Below the pieces are notes generated by a model. The model searched no databases and was not told the origin of the DNA. It saw only the letters and a list, made by a program, of their open reading frames with translations. The position numbers were made by a program, and so were the translations under genes. Below are positions 10,127 to 22,828 of a stretch of DNA of 64,000 nt, one piece after another (the stretch's first letter is position 1; each line of letters opens with the position of its first letter). This DNA is from Aegilops tauschii subsp. strangulata (lineage: Eukaryota; Streptophyta; Magnoliopsida; Poales; Poaceae): NCBI RefSeq assembly GCF_002575655.3, contig NC_053041.3, positions 373,781,054 to 373,845,053 on the forward strand. The letters run 5' to 3'.

Positions 10127-13100
10127 TGATACGTCTCCAACGTATCTATAATTTTTGATTGTTCCATGCTATTATATTATCTGTTTTGGATGTTTAATGG
10201 GCTTTAATATGCTCTTTTATATTATGTCTGGGACTAACCTATTAACCGAAGGCCCGGTGCAAATTGCTGTTTTTTTTGCCTATTTCAGTGTTTCGCAGAA
10301 AAGGAATATCAAACAGAATCCAAACAGAACGAAACTGATAATCCCCAAGTGCAGGGAATCATCGTAGCAATTCCCAAAGGTGGAAGTGATAAGTATGGAG
10401 TGTCGAACCCACAAGGAGCTAAAGGTAAGATCAATATTCTCTCAAGTCCTATCAGCCACTGATACGACTCTACATACACCGAACGTTTGCTTCCAACTAG
10501 AAACGAGAAATAAAACTACGTTGTAGGTATGAAGAGGATAACTTTGCATGATATCGGAGAGCTAAAACATAAAAGTAGGTGTTGTTATCATAAATTTAGA
10601 ATATATTACTAAATATTATAAATAGCGAGTGTGGAATAATGATGGATCGGTGTGCGGAATTGTCCTAGGCAATTGTTAACAAGACCAGTAGTCGTCATTG
10701 AAATTTCATATGAGGGAGAGGCATAAGCTAACATAATTTCTCTTCTTGGATCATATGCACTTATGATTGGAACTCTAGCAAGCATCCGCAACTACTAAAG
10801 ATCATTAAGGTAAAACCCAGCCATAGCATTAAAGCATCAAGTCCCCTTTATCCCATACGCAACAACCCCCTTACTCGGGTTTATGCTTCTGTCACTCAAG
10901 CAACCCACTATAAGCGAATCATGAACGTATTGCAACACCCTATAGCGGGAATCCCTCAAGCTTGCGTGACACGGAGGGCACAATAGGACGGCACCAAAAT
11001 AAAACATACAACTCGTACCAATCTAGATCATCAATCAACCCAAAGACAAAGGATATCTACTCAAAACATCATAGGATGGCAACACATCATTGGATCATAA
11101 TATGTGGCATAAAGCACCATGTTCAAGTAGGGATTACAGCGGGGTGCGGGAGAGTGGACCGCGTAAAATAGATGAGGATGGTGATGATGATGGTGATGTT
11201 GATGAAGACGATCACCGCGGCGATGATTCCCCTCCCGATGGCACTCCGGCGCCACCGAGAGAGAGGAGGAGAGGTTCTCCCCTTGTGCTTCCTCCTCCAT
11301 GGCCTCCCCCCTAGATGGGGAGCGGTTCTCCCTCTGGTCCTTGGCCTTCATGGCGATGATGGCCCCTCCGGGATCCTCCTCCATGCCTCCGGTGATGATG
11401 GCCCCCTCCGGCAGGGTGCCGGAGAGGGCCTAGATTGATTTCTCGTGGCTACAGAGGCTTGCGGCGGCGGAACTTCCGATCTAGGTTAATTTCTGGAGGT
11501 TTGGGTGTTTATAGCAGAGGTTGGCGTCGAGAACAAGTCAGGAGGACCCACGGGTAGTCCATGAGGCACAGGGGCGCGCCCCCCACCCTCGTGGGGCCCA
11601 CGGGACTCCCCTCCGGTAGATTTTTGTTCCAGTATTTTTTACATTTTCCAGAAAAATTCTCCGTTGATTTTTAGCGCAATCGAGAACTTTTATTTCTGCA
11701 CAAAAACAACACCACGGTAGTTCTGCTGAAAACAGCGTCAGTCCGGGTTAGTTCTAATCAAATCATACCAAAATCATATAAAACAATAGTAAACATGGCA
11801 TGGATACTTCATAAATTATCGATACGTCGGAGACGTATCAGAAACCTTCGCGAGGATCTTTCTTGGAACAAAGACAATCCAGGAGACTTGGAGTGGAAGT
11901 CAGAGACGCAATGAGGCGGCCACGAGGCAGGAGGGCGCGCCCCCCACCCTCGTGGGCCCCTCGTAGCTCCGCCGACCTACTTCTTTCGCCTATATATACT
12001 CTTATACCCTGAAAACATCCAGGGGATCCACGAAACCACTTTTCCACCGCCGCAACCTTCTGTACCCATGAGATCCCATCTTGGGGCCTTTTTCGGTGAT
12101 CTGCCGGAGGGGGATTCGATCACGGAAGGCTTCTACATCAACACCATAGCCTCTCCGATGATGTGTGAATAGTTTACCGCAGACCTTCGGGTCCATAGTT
12201 ATTAGCTAGATGGCTTCTTCTCTCTCTTTGGTTCTCAATACAAAGTTCTCCTCGATGTTCTTGGAGATCTATTCGACGTAATACTTTTTGCGGTGTGTTT
12301 GCCGAGATCCGATGAATTGTGGGTTTAGATCAAGACTATCTATGAACAATATTTGGTTCTTCTCTGAATTCTTATATGCATGATTTAATATCTTTGCAAG
12401 TCTCTTCGAATTATCTGTTTAGTTTGGCCTACTAGATTGATCTTTCTTGCAATGGGAGAAGTGCTTAGCTTTGGGTTCAATCTTGCGGTGCTCGATCCCA
12501 GTGACAGAAAGGGAACCGACACGTATTGTATTGTTGCCATCGAGGATAAAAACATGGGGTTTATATCATATTGCTTGATTTTATCCATCTACATCATGTC
12601 ATCTTGCCTAATGCGTTACTCTGTTCTTATGAACGTAGTACTCTAGATGCATGCTGAATAGCGGTCGATGTGTGGAGTAATAGTAGTAGATGCAGAATCG
12701 TTTCGGTCTACTTGACACGGACGTGATGCCTATGTTCATGATCATGCCTAGATATTCTCATAACTATGCGCTTTTCTATCAATTGCTCGGCAGTAATTTG
12801 TTCAACCACCGTAATATATGCTATCTTGAGAGAAGCCACTAGTGAAACCTATGGCCCCGGGGTCTACTTTATATCATATAAGTTTCTGATCTATAATTCT
12901 AGTTTACTATTTATTTTGCAATCTTTATTTTCCAATCTATACAACAAAAATACCAAAAACATTTATCTTATTATCTTTATGAGATCTCACTTTTGCAAGT
13001 GGCCGTGAAGGGATTGGCAACCCCTTTATCGCGTTGGTTGCAAGGTTCTTGATTGTTTGTGCAGGTACTAGGCGATTTGCGTGTAGTCTCCTACTGGATT

Positions 13101-13200
13101 GATACCTTGGTTCTCAAAAACTGAGGGAAATACTTACGCTACTTTGTTGCATCACCCTTTCCTCTTCAAGGGAAAACCAACTCATGCTCAAGAGGTAGCA
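10127..13200 (+). repeat. E4 5' LTR (carries nested E6)
   Basis: It starts TGATACGTCTCCAACGTATC and ends AAGAGGTAGCA. Without E6 and its duplication it is ~1564 bp, against 1546 bp for the 3' LTR. Most of the remainder is ~23 bp (ACAAAGACAATCCAGGAGAC and neighbours, ~11861-11883) that is absent from the 3' copy. Confidence 0.93.
10336..11840 (-). mobile_element. E6: solo LTR inside the E4 5' LTR, minus orientation
   Basis: This 1505-bp unit starts TGATAATCCCCAAGTGCAGG and ends GGAGACGTATCA. The perfect duplication GAAAC lies at 10331-10335 and 11841-11845. The 3' LTR of E4 lacks this block, which confirms it as an insertion. Its termini resemble the E5/E10/E11 LTRs but it is a different family member. 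A low-complexity GATGATG tract lies near 11170-11215. Confidence 0.92.
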
Positions 13201-13211
13201 AGAAGGATTTC

Positions 13212-13229
13212 TGGCGCCGTTGTCGGGGA
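13212..13229 (+). other. E4 primer binding site
   Basis: TGGCGCCGTTGTCGGGGA differs by one base from the Athila-type PBS TGGCGCCGTTGCCGGGGA seen in E7 and E9. It begins 11 bases after the LTR end, the same spacing as in E7, E9 and E10. Confidence 0.85.
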
Positions 13230-13418
13230 GATCTACGCTGAAGTCAAGACATATCAAGTACCCATCACAAACTCTTATCCCTCGCATTACATTACTTGCC
13301 ATTTGCCTCTCGTTTTCCTCTCCCCCACTTCACCCTTGCCGTTTTATTCGCCCTTTTTCGTTCGCCTCTTTTTGCTTGCTTCTTATTTGCTTGTGTGTTG
13401 GATTGATTGTTTGTCACG

Positions 13419-15479
13419 ATGGCTCAAGATAATACTAAATTGTGTGAGTTTTCCAATACCAACAACAATGTTTTTATTAGCACTTCGATTGCTCCTATTA
13501 CCGATGCTGAATCTTGTGAAATTAATGCTGCCTTGTTGAATCTTGTCATGAAAGATCAATTTTCTGGCCTTCCTAGTGAAGATGCCGCTACCCATCTAAA
13601 CCACTTTGTTGATTTGTTCGATATGCAAAAGAAGAAAGATGTGGATAATTATATTGTTAAATTGAAACTATTTCCGTTTTCGCTTAGAGATCGTGCTAAA
13701 ACTTGGTTCTCTTATTTGCCTAAAAGTAGTATTGATTCATGGAATAAGTGCAAAGATGCTTTTATCTCTAAGTATTTTCCTCCCGCTAAGATCATCTCTC
13801 TTAGATACGATATTATGAATTTTAAGCAACTTGACCATGAGCATGTTGCACAAGCTTGGGAGGGGATGAAATTAATGATACATAATTGCCCTACACATGG
13901 TTTGAATTTATGGATGATTATACAAAAAAATTATGCCGGATTGAATTTTGCTTCTAGAAATCTTTTAGATTCGACCGCGGGAGGTACTTTTATGGAAATC
14001 ACTTTAGGAGAAGCTACCAAACTCCTAGAAAATATTATGGTTAATTATTCTCAATGGCATACCGAAAGATCCACTAGTAAAAAGGTTCATGCGATAGAAG
14101 AGATTAATGTTTTGAGTGGAAAGATGGATGAAATTATGAAATTATTTCCTAATAAGAGTGTTTCTTCTGATCCTAATGATATGCCTTTGTCCACTTTGAT
14201 TGAGAATAATAATGAATCTTTGGATGTGAATTTTGTTGGTTGGAACAATTTTGGTAACAACGCATATAGAGGAAATTTTAATTCTAGGCCTTTTCCTAGT
14301 AATTCCTCTAATAATTATGGTAATTCCTACAACAACTCTTATGGAAATTTTAATAAGATGCCCTCTGATTTTCAGACTAGTGTTAAAGAATTTATGATTT
14401 CGCAAAAAAAATCAATGCTTTGCTTGAAGAAAAATTGCCTAAGATTGATGAGTTGGCTAGGAAAGTGGATAGAATTTCTCTTGATGTTTATTCTTTGAAA
14501 CTTAGATCTATTCCACCTAAGCATGATATCAATGAGTCTCTCAAATCTATGAGAATTTCCATTGACTAGGATGCGTGCTAAAAAAGATTGTTTTGTGAAA
14601 GCGTGTTCTTCTAGTTTTCATGATAATAATGATGAAGATCTAAAAGTGATTGGTGTGTCTCCCATTAAATCTTTGTTTTGCAATATGAATCTTGATAAAG
14701 ATGGGACTGGAGATGAGTCAAGTTTAGTTAAAAGGCGTCCCAATGATTCGGAGTTTTTAGATCTTGATGCAAAACTTGTTAAAAGTGGGATTGAAGAGGT
14801 CAAAACTTTACATAGCAATGAACCCACTATTTTGGATTTCAAGGAATTTAATTATTATAATTGCTCTTTGATAGACTGTATTTCCTTGTTGAAATCCGTG
14901 TTAAATTCTCCTCATGCTTATGATCAAAATAAAGCTTTTACTAAACATATCGTTGATGCTTTAATGCAATCTTATGAAGAAAAACTTGAATTAGAAGTTT
15001 CTATCCCTAGAAAACTTTATGATAAGTGGGAACCTACTATTAAAATTAAGATTAAAGATCATGAATGCTATGCTTTATGTGATTTGGGTGCTAGTGTTTC
15101 CACGATTCCAAAAACTTTGTGTGACGTGTTAGGTTTCCGTGAATTTGATGATTGTTCTTTAAATTTGCACCTTGTGGATTCCACCATTAATAAACCTATG
15201 GGAAGGATTAATGATGTTCTTATTGTTGCAAATAGGAATTGTGTGCCCGTAGATTTCATTGTTCTTAATATAGATTGCAATCCTACATGTCCTATTATTC
15301 TTGGTAGACCTTTTCTTAGAACGATTGGTGTAATTATTGATATGAAAGAAGGAAATATTAGATTCCAATTTCCATTAAGGAAAAGCATGGAACACTTTCC
15401 TATGAAGAAAATTAAATTACCTTATGAATCTATTATGAGATCCACTTATGGATTGCATACCAAAGATGATAATACCTAG
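13419..15479 (+). pseudogene. E4 gag-protease
   Basis: The start is ATG at 13419 (MAQDNTKLCEF). The gag core contains KLKLFPFSLRDRAKTWFSYL and SSIDSWNKCKDAFISKYF, typical of plant gypsy capsid. It is followed by an Asn/Gly-rich stretch (~14260-14350). A frame break lies at an A8 run (~14402-14410) and an in-frame stop near 14566. The last part (14562-15479) ends in an aspartic protease-like domain with DLGASVSTIP (DLGAS in place of D(S/T)G) and IILGRPFL. The protein ends here; the usual RT continuation is missing. E7 carries the same gene on the minus strand (38292-40419). Confidence 0.88.
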
Positions 15480-18306
15480 ATCTATTCTTGTTTTTATGCC
15501 TAGCTAGGGGCGATAAACGATAGCGCTTGTTGGGACGCAACCAAATTTTATTTTTGTTCCTTGCTTTTTGTTCCTGTTCAGTAATAAATAATTCATCTAG
15601 CCTCTGTTTAGATGTGGTTTTATGTTTTAATTAGTGTTTGTGCGAAGTAGAACCAATAGGATCTTCTTGGGTGATAGTTGTTTGATCTTGCTGAAAAAGA
15701 CAGAAACTTTGCGCCCACGAAAATAATTGTTAAAATTCACCAGAACATGATAAAATACCAATTCTTTTTGCAGTAGATCAATATACAAATTATACAGGTT
15801 GTCCTAATTTTTGATAATTTTGGAGTTCTAGAAGTATTCGAACAAATCAGATTGCTACAAACTGTTCTATTTTTGACAGATTCTGTTTTTCGTGTGTTGT
15901 TTGCTTATTTTGATGAATCTATGGCTAGTATCGGGGGGTATGAACCATAGAGAAGTTGGAATACAGTAGGTTTAACACAAATATAAATAAAGAATGAGTT
16001 CATTACAGTATATTAAAGTGGTGGTTTTTTTCTTTCACTAACGGAGCTCATGGTATTTTCTGTTTAACTTTGTGTTGTGAAGTTTTCAAGTTTTTGGGTA
16101 AATATTTGATGGATTTTGGAGTAAGGAGTGAAAAGAGCCTAAGCTTGGGGATGCCCAAGGCACCCCAAGGTAAAATTCAAGGACAACCAAAATCCTAAGC
16201 TTGGGGATGCCCCGGAAGGCATCCCCTCTTTCGTATTCGTCTATCGGTAACTTTACTTGAGGCTATATTTTTATTCACCACATGATATGTGTTTTGCTTG
16301 GAGCGTCTTGTATGATTTGAGTCTTTGCTTTTTAGTTTACCACAATCATCCTTGCTGTACACACCTTTTGGGGAGACACACATGAATCGGAATTTATTAG
16401 AATACTCTATGTGCATCACTTATACCTTTTGAGCTAGATAATTTTTCCTCTAGTGCTTCACTTATATCTTTTTAGAGCACGGTGGTGGTTTTATTTTATA
16501 GAAATTATTGCTCTCTCATGATTCACATATATTATTTTGAGAGTCTTTTAGAACAGCATGGTTTCCTAATATGATAGGCATCCAAGATGGGTATAATAAA
16601 AACTTCCATAAAGATAGCATTGAATACTATGAGAAGTTTGATACTTGATGATTTTTTTGAGATTTGAATATGGTGATATTAAAGTCGTGCTAATTGAGTA
16701 ATTGTGGATTGAGAAATACTTGTGTTGAGGTTTGCAAGTCCCGTAGCATGCACGTATGGTAAACGTTGTGTAACAAATTTGAAGCATGAGGTGTTTCTTT
16801 GATTGTCCTCCTTATGAGTGGCGGTCGGGGACGAGCGATAGTCTTTTCCTACCAATCTATCCCCCTAGGAACATGCGCGTAGTGCTTGGTTTTGATGACT
16901 TGTAGATTTTTGCAATAAGTATGTGAGTTCTTTATGACTAATGTTGAGTACATGGATTATACGCACTCTCACCCTTCCATCATTGCTAGCCTCTTCGGTA
17001 CCGTGCATTGCCCTTTTTCACCTTGAGAGTTGGTGCAAACTTCGCCTGTGCATACAAACCCCGTGATATGATACGCTCTATCACACATAAGCCTCCTTAT
17101 ATCTTCCTCAAAACAGCCACCATACCTACCTATTATGGCATTTCCATAGCCATTCTGAGATAATATTGCCATGCAACTTTCCACTGTTCTGTTTATTATG
17201 ACACGCTTCATCATTGTCATATTGCCTTGCATGAGCATGTAGTTGACATCGTATTCATGGCAAGGCCACCATGCATAATTTTTCATACATGTCACTCTTG
17301 ATTCATTGTCCCGGTACACCGCCGGAGGCACTCATATGGAGTCATATTTTGTTCTAGTATCGAGTTGTAATCCTTGAGTTGTAAATAAATAGAAGTGTGA
17401 TGATCATCATTATTAGAGCATTGTCCCGTGTGAGGAAAAAAAGAGAAAGGCCAAAAAAAGAGAAAGGCCAAATAAAAAAAAAGGCCAAGTAAAAAAAGGA
17501 AGGCCCAAAAAATGAGAGAAAAAGAGAGAAGGGACAATGCTACTATCATTTTTCCACACTTGTGCTTCAAAGTAGCACCATGATCTTCATGATAAAGAGT
17601 CTCTTATTTTGTCACTTTCATATACTAGTGGGAATTTTTCATTGTAGAACTTGGCTTGTATATTCCAACAATGGGCTTCCTGAAATGCCCTAGGTCTTCG
17701 TGAGCAAGCAAGTTGGATGCACACCCACTTAGTTTCTTTTGTTGAGCTTTCATACATTTATAGCTCTAGTGCATCCGTTGCATGGCAATCCCTACTCCTC
17801 ACATTGATATCAATTAATGGGCATCTCCATGGCCCGTTGATCATCCGCGTCGATGTGAGACTTTCTCCTTTTTTGTCTTCTCCACACAACCTCCATCATC
17901 ATATTCTATTCCACCCATAGTGCTATGTCCATGGCTCGCGCTCATGTATTGCGTGAAAGTTGAAAAAGTTTGAGAATACTACATAATATGAAACAATTGC
18001 TTGGCTTGTCATCGGGGTTGTGCATGATGAGAGCATTTTGTGTGACGAAAATGAAGCATGGCCAAACTATATGATTTTGTAGGGATGAGCTTTCTCTGGC
18101 TATGTTATTTTGAGAAGACATAATTGCTTGATTAGTATGCTTGAAGTATTATTATTTTTATGTCAATATTAAACTTTTGTCTTGAATCTTTCGGATCTGA
18201 ACATTCATGCCACAATAAAGAGAATTACATTGAAAATTATGTTAGGTAGCATTCCACACCAAAAATTCTGTTTTTATCATTTACCTACTCGAGGACGAGT
18301 AGGAAT
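15480..18306 (+). other. E4 3' noncoding region
   Basis: This is 2.8 kb without conserved coding sequence, lying between the protease stop and the polypurine tract. It is AT-rich and has a purine-rich tract of AAAGGCC-type repeats at ~17437-17530. The equivalent regions of E7 (35892-38291) and E9 (43271-45743) share blocks with it. It contains the twin hairpin structure described separately at 16143-16226. Confidence 0.75.
16143..16226 (+). other. E4 twin hairpins on PPT-like motifs
   Basis: Two copies of TAAGCTTGGGGATGC (16140-16154 and 16196-16210), identical to most of the real polypurine tract at 18307-18322, each form one side of a hairpin. Hairpin 1: CTTGGGG and TGCC (16144-16155) pair with GGCA and CCCCAAG (16159-16169), with a bulged A and a 3-base loop. 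Hairpin 2: GGGGATGCC (16203-16211) pairs with GGCATCCCC (16218-16226), with a 6-base loop. The function is unknown. Confidence 0.75.
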
Positions 18307-18322
18307 TAAGCTTGGGGATGCT

Positions 18323-19868
18323 TGATGCGTCTCCAACGTATCTATAATTTTTGATTGTTCCATGCTATTATATTATCTGTTTTGGATGTTTACTGGGCTT
18401 TAATATGCTATTTTATATTATTTTTGAGACTAACCTATTAACCGAAGAGCCAGTGCAAATTGCTGGTTTTTTTTGCCTATTTCAGTGTTTCGCAGAAAAG
18501 GAATATCAAACGGAACGAAACCTTCGCGAGGATCTTTCTTGGAGTGGAAGTCAGAGACGCAACGTGGCAGCCACGAGGCAGGAGGGCGCGCCCAGGGGGT
18601 AGGCGCGCCCCCTCCCTCATGGGCCCCTCGTAGCTCCACCGACCTACTTCTTTCGCCTATATATACTCTTATACCCTGAAAACATCCAGGGGAGCCACGA
18701 AACCACTTTTCCACCGCCGCAACCTTCTGTACCCGTGAGATCCCATCTTGGGGCCTTTTCCGGCGATCTGCCGGAGGGGGATTCGATCACGGAGAGCTTC
18801 TACATCAACACCATAGCCTCTCCGATGATGTGTGAGTAGTCTACCACAGACCTTTGCGTCCATAGTTATTAGTTAGATGGCTTCTTCTCTCTCTTTGGTT
18901 CTCAATACAAAGTTCTCCTCGATGTTCTTGGAGATCTATTCAATGTAATACTTTTTGCGGTGTGTTTGCCGAGATCCGATGAATTGTGGGTTTATGATCA
19001 AGATTATCTATGAACAATATTTGGTTCTTCTCTGAATTCTTATATGCATGATTTAATATCTTTGCAAGTCTCTTCGAATTATCGGTTTAGTTTGGCCTAC
19101 TAGATTGATCTTTCTTGCAATGGGAGAAGTGCTTAGCTTTGGGTTCAATCTTGCGGTGCTCGACCCCAGTGACATAAAGGAAACCGACACGTATCGTATT
19201 GTTGCCATCGAGGATAAAAACATGGGGTTTATATCATACTGCTTGAGTTTATCCCTATACATCATGTCATCTTGCCTAATGCGTTACTCTGTTCTTATGA
19301 ACTTAATACTCTAGATGCATGCTGGATAGCGGTCGATGTGTGGAGTAATAGTAGTAGATGCAGAATCATTTCGGTCAACTTGACACGGACGTGATGCCTA
19401 TGTTCATGATCATGCCTAGATATTCTCATAACTATGCGCTTTTCTATCAATTGCTCGGCAATAATTTGTTCACCCACCGTAATATATGCTATCTTGAGAG
19501 AAGCCACTAGTGAAACCTATGGCCCCCGGGTCTACTTTACATCATATAAGTTTCTGATCTATAATTCTAGTTTACTATTTATTTTGCAATTTTTATTTTC
19601 CAATCAATACAACAAAAATACCAAAAATATTTATCTTATTATCTTTATCAGATCTCACTTTTGCAAGTGGCCGTCAAGGGATTGACAACCCCTTTATCCC
19701 ATTGGTTGCAAGGTTCTTGATTGTTTGTGCACGTACTAGGCGATTTGCGTGTAGTCTCCTACTGGATTGATACCTTGGTTCTCGAAAACTGAGGGAAATA
19801 CTTACGCTACTTTGCTGCATCACCCTTTCCTCTTCAAGGGAAAACCAACGCATGTTGAAGAGGTAGCA
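18323..19868 (+). repeat. E4 3' LTR
   Basis: It starts TGATGCGTCTCCAACG and ends AAGAGGTAGCA. It matches the 5' LTR outside E6. It follows the polypurine tract (18307-18322) directly. Confidence 0.93.
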
Positions 19869-19873
19869 CGCTC

Positions 19874-22268
19874 CAAGGACTCGCATTTCTTTACGGCGTC
19901 CTGGAGCTCCTGCTGGACCTCCCCGACCCTTGCCTCGTGTTTTTAGCGGGCGGCTTGTTCCTCCGCCGCTCTCTTCTGGGCCTCGGCCAGCGCGTTCTTC
20001 AGGGACTCCACCTCGGTCGCAGCTCCTATGAAATATCATGATAACATGATCAACACAAACAATTCATATCTTTCTAGATCTGAATAGGCCATTGCATACC
20101 TTGCTTGTCCTCTAGTTGTTTTTTCACACGGTCGAGCTCTTCCTCGGCCCGCCCCAGACTCTGCTTCAGTTTAGAGACTTCGGCAGAATGGGAGGTCGCA
20201 GCCAGCATCGACACCTGCTAATTCACATAGACATGTATGGTTAGCCTCCTGCGAAAATTATTTGATCCTCTGTCCGGCTTTTCTTTTCGAACACCGGACA
20301 ATGTCTCAGGGGCTACTGTCTATACTATGACATTCTTTTTGCATAATTACGCCGCATACCTCAAAGCCTGTTAGAAGGCTGGTGAAGGCTTCGGTCAGCG
20401 GACTGAACCCTCTCAACCACCGTACCCATGAGGATACGGTGTTCCTCAACAATGGAAGCACTTTGCAGTGCTTCTAGTAGAGTATCCGGTGCCTCTGGGT
20501 GGACAGAGGTCACCGGCGGAATAGGTGCACCTCCTTCTGTCGAAGGAGGCTGCTTGCCTGATTCCGGAGCCGTATGGGCCTCCGGAATAGTATTCGGCAT
20601 GGCCCCCATCGCCAGGCTGCAGGGGGATTTGCTCCCCCATCTGTCCGGTGGTCGAGGTATCACCCTCTGGCGCCATCATTACTGCCTCCTGTACCTCTCC
20701 CTGGCCTGGGAGGGTCCTTCGGGACAACACCTCGGCGTCGTCCGTGGCCTTGGGAGAGGAGGCCGCTGGAAGTGACCCGCTATCCCATCACATTTGGATC
20801 CAGCAAATTCCCCGAAGATGTGGATCGCTGGGGGCGGGCGTGGGCCGGACTGCAGCGCATGATTCGACATATTAAAACCACGAAGTAAAGAAGTTGGATA
20901 TATGTGTGTATAAGTGCCTTTGAGTACTTACGATTTGGCCAGGGGCTTCTCCCTGAGGCGCCGCTCGGAGCTGCTATCAGTGTCCAAAGCGGAGTTGTCC
21001 GCGAGGGAGACCCTCCCCTTCTTGGACGCCTTTGCCTCCAGATCCGTGGAGGCCGTCCTTTTCTTCCATCCCCCCTCAGGGGGAGAGTTGCTTTCCTCCT
21101 CCTCCTCGTTGTCCTCGGTGCTAGGGGAGGAGTGGGTTTTGGCGTCTTCGGAAGTCACGTCCGAAGTACCTTTACAACGAAGGCCGCCTCTTCCCGCCTG
21201 GCCCTTGTTCTTGGCCTTCTTCTCCGGCGCCTGGTAGGGCACCGGGACTAGCATCTTCGTCAGAAGTGGGACAGATGGGTCTTCAGGCAGCGGAGCTGGA
21301 CACTGGATCCGCTCCGCCTTCTTTGTCCAGCCCTGAAAAGACAGATAGGGAAGCTTAGACATCTTCCTTGAATGTACAGGCGAAGGATACACCTTGAAAT
21401 ACGAAAAACTTACCGGACTGGCGGGATGGGTCAGGTTAAACCCACGGTCCTCGGTCGTCTTTGGCCACGTCTCATTGGCCTTAAAAAGCACCTTCCAGAT
21501 GCCTTCGTGTGTAGCACCGAAGAACTGTTGCAAGGTCTGGTGCTTGGCCGGATCGAACTCCCACAAATGGCAAGTCCGGCTTAGACAAGGAAGGATCTGG
21601 CAAAAAAGCATCACCTGGATCACGCTGACGAGTTTAATGTTCTTGTCCACCATGCTCTTGATGTGCGTCTGCAGCGCTGTCAGCTCATCTGACGAAGCCC
21701 AATCCAGGCCCTTCTCTAGCCAGGAGGTGAGCCGCATCGGGGGCCCGGACTTAAATTCGGGAGTCGCGGCCCAGGTGGTGTCACGGGGCTCTATGACGTA
21801 GAACCACTGATGTTGCCACCCTTTGACGGTCTCCACAAAGGTACCTTTGGGCCATGTGACGTTGGACGGCTTTCTCACCATAGCGCCTCCGCACTCTGCG
21901 TGTTGACCACCCACCACCTTCGGCTTCACATTAAAGATCTTTAGCCACAATCCGAAGTGGGGTGGGATGCGGAGGAAGACCTCGCACACGACAATGAATG
22001 CCGAGATGTTGAGGAAAGAATTTGGAGCTAGATCGTGAAAATCTAGCCCATAGTAGAACATGAATCCACGGACGAAGGGGTGGCGAGGAAACCCTAACCC
22101 ACGGACGAAGTGGGGAATGAACACCACCCTCTCATGGGGCTCTGGGGTGGGGACGATCTGCCCCTTGGTCGGAAGCCGGTGGGCGATTTCCTGGGGCAAG
22201 TACCCCGCCTCCCGGAGCTTCGTGATGTCCTTCTCTGTGACGGAGGAGGCCATCCACTTGCCCTGCAC
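19874..22268 (-). pseudogene. E3 antisense intron-containing gene, 5' part (putative gypsy-type transposon protein)
   Basis: The gene lies opposite to E3, next to its 3' LTR. The ATG is at 22268, or more likely 22253 (MASSVTEKD), with a TATA box ~140 nt upstream. Exon 1 (to 21414) holds the domain known as Transposase_28 / putative gypsy-type transposon (e.g. FVRGLGFPRHPFVRGF, FLRIPPHFGLWL). GT-AG introns are visible at 21413-21333 (81 bp), 20931-20850 (82), 20359-20215 (145) and 20099-20026 (74), with donors GTAAGT or GTATGC. Later exons encode low-complexity sequence and then a coiled coil (EVSKLKQSLGRAEEELDRV). A stop near 20790, a frameshift near 20600 and a stop near 19945 make this copy a pseudogene. 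It continues at 10121-9519 beyond E4. The function is not known. Confidence 0.82.
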
Positions 22269-22390
22269 TCCAGATCCGGCATGGCCGGAGTGCTTTCTTG
22301 AGGTGGAAAGGATGGAAGCTTGGGCGCTGGAGCTCGAGAATGGATAGGCAGAGAGAAAGAACGCATGGGAGAAAGGGTGAATCCTTATCT

Positions 22391-22400
22391 CTTTATAAAG
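22391..22400 (-). promoter_or_regulatory. TATA box of the E3 antisense gene
   Basis: CTTTATAAAG lies ~143 nt upstream of the likely ATG (22253). E8 has a TATA-like box at a similar distance before its copy of the gene. This is inferred from sequence and spacing only. Confidence 0.5.
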
Positions 22401-22828
22401 GCAGCGAATATCAAGCGCCTTCCCATTCTCCTTAAAACTCGCCTATTCCCCAAGGGCCGTGCAGACGGCGTGGTTGGATTACCCACGCCCGTATTAATGA
22501 TAATCCCGCAATAAGGGGACACGATCTCTGTTTCGACAAGACGTGCCACTGAAAACCGCATCTCGAAACATGGAGCGGGAGGCTAAAAAACGGTTTGAAA
22601 TAATGACCGGGCAGGAACGTAATGTCTCGCTACAAAAGTCGTCAGTAGATGGGACTCATGAAATATTATACACTCTGCGGTTGTATGTGGTACTTGTTTT
22701 GCAGAGCCAGACACGTTTTCTGTGTTTGAGGGTTGCTTTGGAGTATTTGGAGGAGGAACCCGCCTTGCAATGCCGAAGACAATCTGCGCGCCGGACACAT
22801 CGTCATTGAAGCCTGGTTCAGGGGCTAC

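Larger units (their letters stand above)
10127..19868 (+). mobile_element. E4: Athila-type gag-protease retrotransposon without pol, plus strand
   Basis: Ends are TG (10127) and CA (19868), flanked by the perfect duplication CGCTC (10122-10126 and 19869-19873). The 5' LTR is 10127-13200, enlarged by the solo LTR E6, and the 3' LTR is 18323-19868. The PBS starts 11 bases after the LTR. A polypurine tract TAAGCTTGGGGATGCT lies directly before the 3' LTR (18307-18322). Coding content is a broken gag-protease (13419-15479), followed by 2.8 kb of noncoding DNA. No RT or integrase is present. It interrupts an exon of the E3 antisense gene. Confidence 0.93.

Noticed and set aside
11061..11438. Open frames with poly-His / Asp-rich stretches in E6
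   Set aside because: They arise from the GATGATG low-complexity tract in a solo LTR.
16969..17570. Minus-strand open frames in the E4 3' region (120 and 92 codons)
   Set aside because: No similarity to each other or to E7/E9 in coding terms; hydrophobic runs come from A/G-rich tracts read in reverse.
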